A DNA stretch of 64,000 nucleotides from Nectonema munidae. Lineage: Eukaryota; Nematomorpha; Nectonematoida; Nectonematidae. The translations under genes were made by a program, and so were the position numbers. Below, one piece after another: positions 61,791 through 64,000 of the stretch (positions are counted from its first letter, which is position 1; each line of letters begins with the position of its first letter). The DNA lies in contig JAUIRK010000855.1 of assembly GCA_030549495.1 (NCBI GenBank), forward strand, positions 2,351,501 through 2,415,500, read 5' to 3'. The notes beneath the pieces are model-generated. The model saw nothing but the letters and a program-made list of their open reading frames with translations. It did not search any database and had not been told where the DNA came from.

Positions 61791-64000
61791 TCCCCTTTTT
61801 CTCTCCTTTACTCAGGTGCGATAATAATTAACAGGTTCTGCCTACTTTTGCTAATAAATTATGTTATGTTGTGTAAATGTTATAACTAACTTTAAATCTT
61901 TGTATTTTTTAACAGTAATTTTTTCGTTAACATTTTATAATACTCACCAAGTTTTCACCATTATGTAAAAAATGCAACTTAATATTAATTAAAAATCAAT
62001 TAAACATATGTTCCCACGCCTTTAGTCTCAGAGCATCATTATCATACATGGCCTAGCCTGAGGTTTACGGCCGCAAAAATTTCCTCGGGCTCTCAAATAC
62101 GGTAGGGCTCCTGGCAACGGAATGTTCTGGGTTGGACATGTGAGTTTAATCTGAGTCTCTCTAACCCAACAATACTTTATTTGTAACTTAATTTTAGAGA
62201 TATAAAAATAAGTCAACTTGTACAAATTTCTTTGATTCTCTTTATCTAAAATTTATGCAATTTTTGGTTTTGAATTTTGATAAAAATAAATAATGGAGAA
62301 ATATTTCTGTATAAAATTTATTTAAAAAGATTTTAAAGAGTTAAAAACTTTAAAAATATTTAACCATGCGCAAGTGAATTGATAATGATAGTTATCTTAG
62401 CTAACAAGGGAAAGTTCTCTCAAATGATGTCAAAAAATGTTCCAATATTTTTCACCTAATATCACTGGTCGCAAAATATGTGCGCCACAGATTTAAATGT
62501 TTGAGAAGCCTTAACTTACCTCCTCAAGTTTGAATAAAAAGTATTAAAGAGTCACTTTGCATTGGATAATTAAGAAGTATTTAGTTTCTTATAATGTATA
62601 TAATGAATATATTACAAGTATTTTTAAAATGGAAGAAAATATTTTTAAAAATGAAATTCCATATGTGCCTCCTCATTCATACATATCGCGAAAAATTGCT
62701 TATTTATTATATAACCAGATGTGTCTTTACCCCCTGAATATCATCAAAAAAGTAGTTTGTTTTTTACTTTAATTAGCTAGAAATTAATTAACGCGTAACA
62801 ATCTCTGTAAGTTGCTTGTATGAATACTTGGCCTTTTTATATAAATATAGAGATGGCGTAAACGAATTCAAAAAATTATTCGCAAACTTTTTACATTTTC
62901 GCCAAAATTGATATAATAAAAAAAAAGATGTCCTACTGAATATTATCATCTTATAAATGAAGTGAAGATGTTAACAACAATAATGATGATAATGATGATG
63001 ACTTTGCTTCTGATTTTGCTATTTTATCAGTAAAAAAAGCCTTGAGAGAGGAGGTTTTGCTTATAAGACGCAATTTTTCATGTCACAATTGTTCTTATCT
63101 CTCTCCTCCTCACTCAACACTACGCAAAATGAAGATGATAAGTATAAGGATGGAGAGGCACTTAATTCAAGTTTTTTTTTTCACTTGATAAATTATTATA
63201 ATCATCATCTACTTTACTTCTCCTTAAAATGTGTAAACAAAGCCGGTCTTTACAAACATATGGAGAAGTGTTGATGATGATTGTCTTGGGATTGAAAATA
63301 CTAATTGCAAACGTCACATTCTATTTTATAGTTATTGTTATTATTATTATTCATTGCAATTAAACGTGAAATATGTTTCTGTGTTTTAAAGCCAATTTTT
63401 TAAATAATAAAACATTTCTGGGGATAAATTTGCACCGAAATAAGCAGCCTTAAGTGTATATACTTAACACGTGAATGAATCTAAAAGATGTTTTAAATTG
63501 GGTATGTTTGAGTGAAATTAAAGGGTGAATAAAGTAAAACTTGTCACTAATATAATTTGCCTTTCGCAAAAAACAATTGTTCTTAAAAATGTTTTTAGCA
63601 ATCATTTAGAAGTTTTTGCAAAAATCAAAAAATTACCGACACACAACACACATTTATTAAAGGATGACTATAGTGTTTTAACATATGGCATTGATTATTA
63701 TAATTCCAAAATATATGGAATAAAGATTCCAATTTTTTTTAAATTTTATGTGCATTTTTGTCTTGATTTTTTTAGCTTAATTAAAATCAAATATTTTATA
63801 AAAATATAATTATATGTTTTTATTCAAATAATGATTGATTATTATTGGATAAGAATAAATGAAGATATATTTAAAGTAGTCAAAAGGCTTTAATATTTAC
63901 CTTCAAACATCGCCTTATTCTTATTGACAATTTTCATTTAGAACATGTAATCCCATTTCTAATTGCAATGTACACTTATCACATTTATTTATTGTTTCTT
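61791..64000. other. AT-rich end of window, nothing recognised
   Basis: Short ORFs only (for example 63,525-63,809), without motifs. GAT/ATT-type microsatellites occur near 62,975-63,000 and 63,335-63,350. Confidence 0.4.

Noticed and set aside
1-64000. CRISPR array or prokaryotic operon
   Set aside because: The only regular tandem array is the gapless 36-bp minisatellite without spacers, and the gene structure is eukaryotic.

Overview
The window is nuclear DNA of an AT-rich invertebrate. Split genes, LINE retrotransposons, tRNA-derived SINEs, and Merlin, piggyBac, hAT and MULE transposons rule out a prokaryote. An arthropod, possibly a copepod, would fit this transposon mix and the divergent ribosomal protein, but the species cannot be fixed from sequence alone.

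Two host genes are supported, both on the minus strand. The first is a complete ribosomal protein L23 (uL14) gene at 17,276-29,681. Its five small coding exons join in frame to exactly 140 residues and are spread over 12.4 kb of transposon-filled introns. The second, at 34,136-47,540, is the 3' part of an immunoglobulin-superfamily single-pass membrane receptor. It has three Ig exons, a transmembrane exon and four cytoplasmic exons, and every junction agrees in phase. Its signal peptide was not securely found; one candidate first exon lies at 53,811-53,893.

Most of the rest is mobile DNA. 0-12 kb: an unidentified coding-like remnant, an old RTE LINE and small repeats. 12.8-17.1 kb: a complete-looking piggyBac element with TTAA target duplications, a two-exon transposase with one frame break, and an internal array of eighteen 36-bp repeats. 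Inside the L23 introns: an RTE LINE fused to part of a second transposase-like ORF (17.8-21.5 kb), several hAT ends, a GC-richer coding-like island of unknown origin (26.3-27.65 kb), and a Merlin element with near-perfect inverted ends and an 8-bp target duplication (27.7-28.9 kb). 30-33 kb: two copies of one tRNA-derived SINE around hAT-like debris. Receptor introns: hAT, LINE and SINE fossils. 49-50.9 kb: a MULE whose 3' end is duplicated in inverted orientation, forming a foldback. 52.5-62 kb: CR1/Jockey-like LINE pieces, one with an uninterrupted 440-residue reverse transcriptase ORF. The remaining sequence is AT-rich, with several unnamed low-copy repeat families that recur inside the window.

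The two host genes show no functional link. The clearest new material is the structure of the transposons: the piggyBac minisatellite carrying B-box-like motifs, the foldback MULE, and the Merlin copy one base away from an open transposase.
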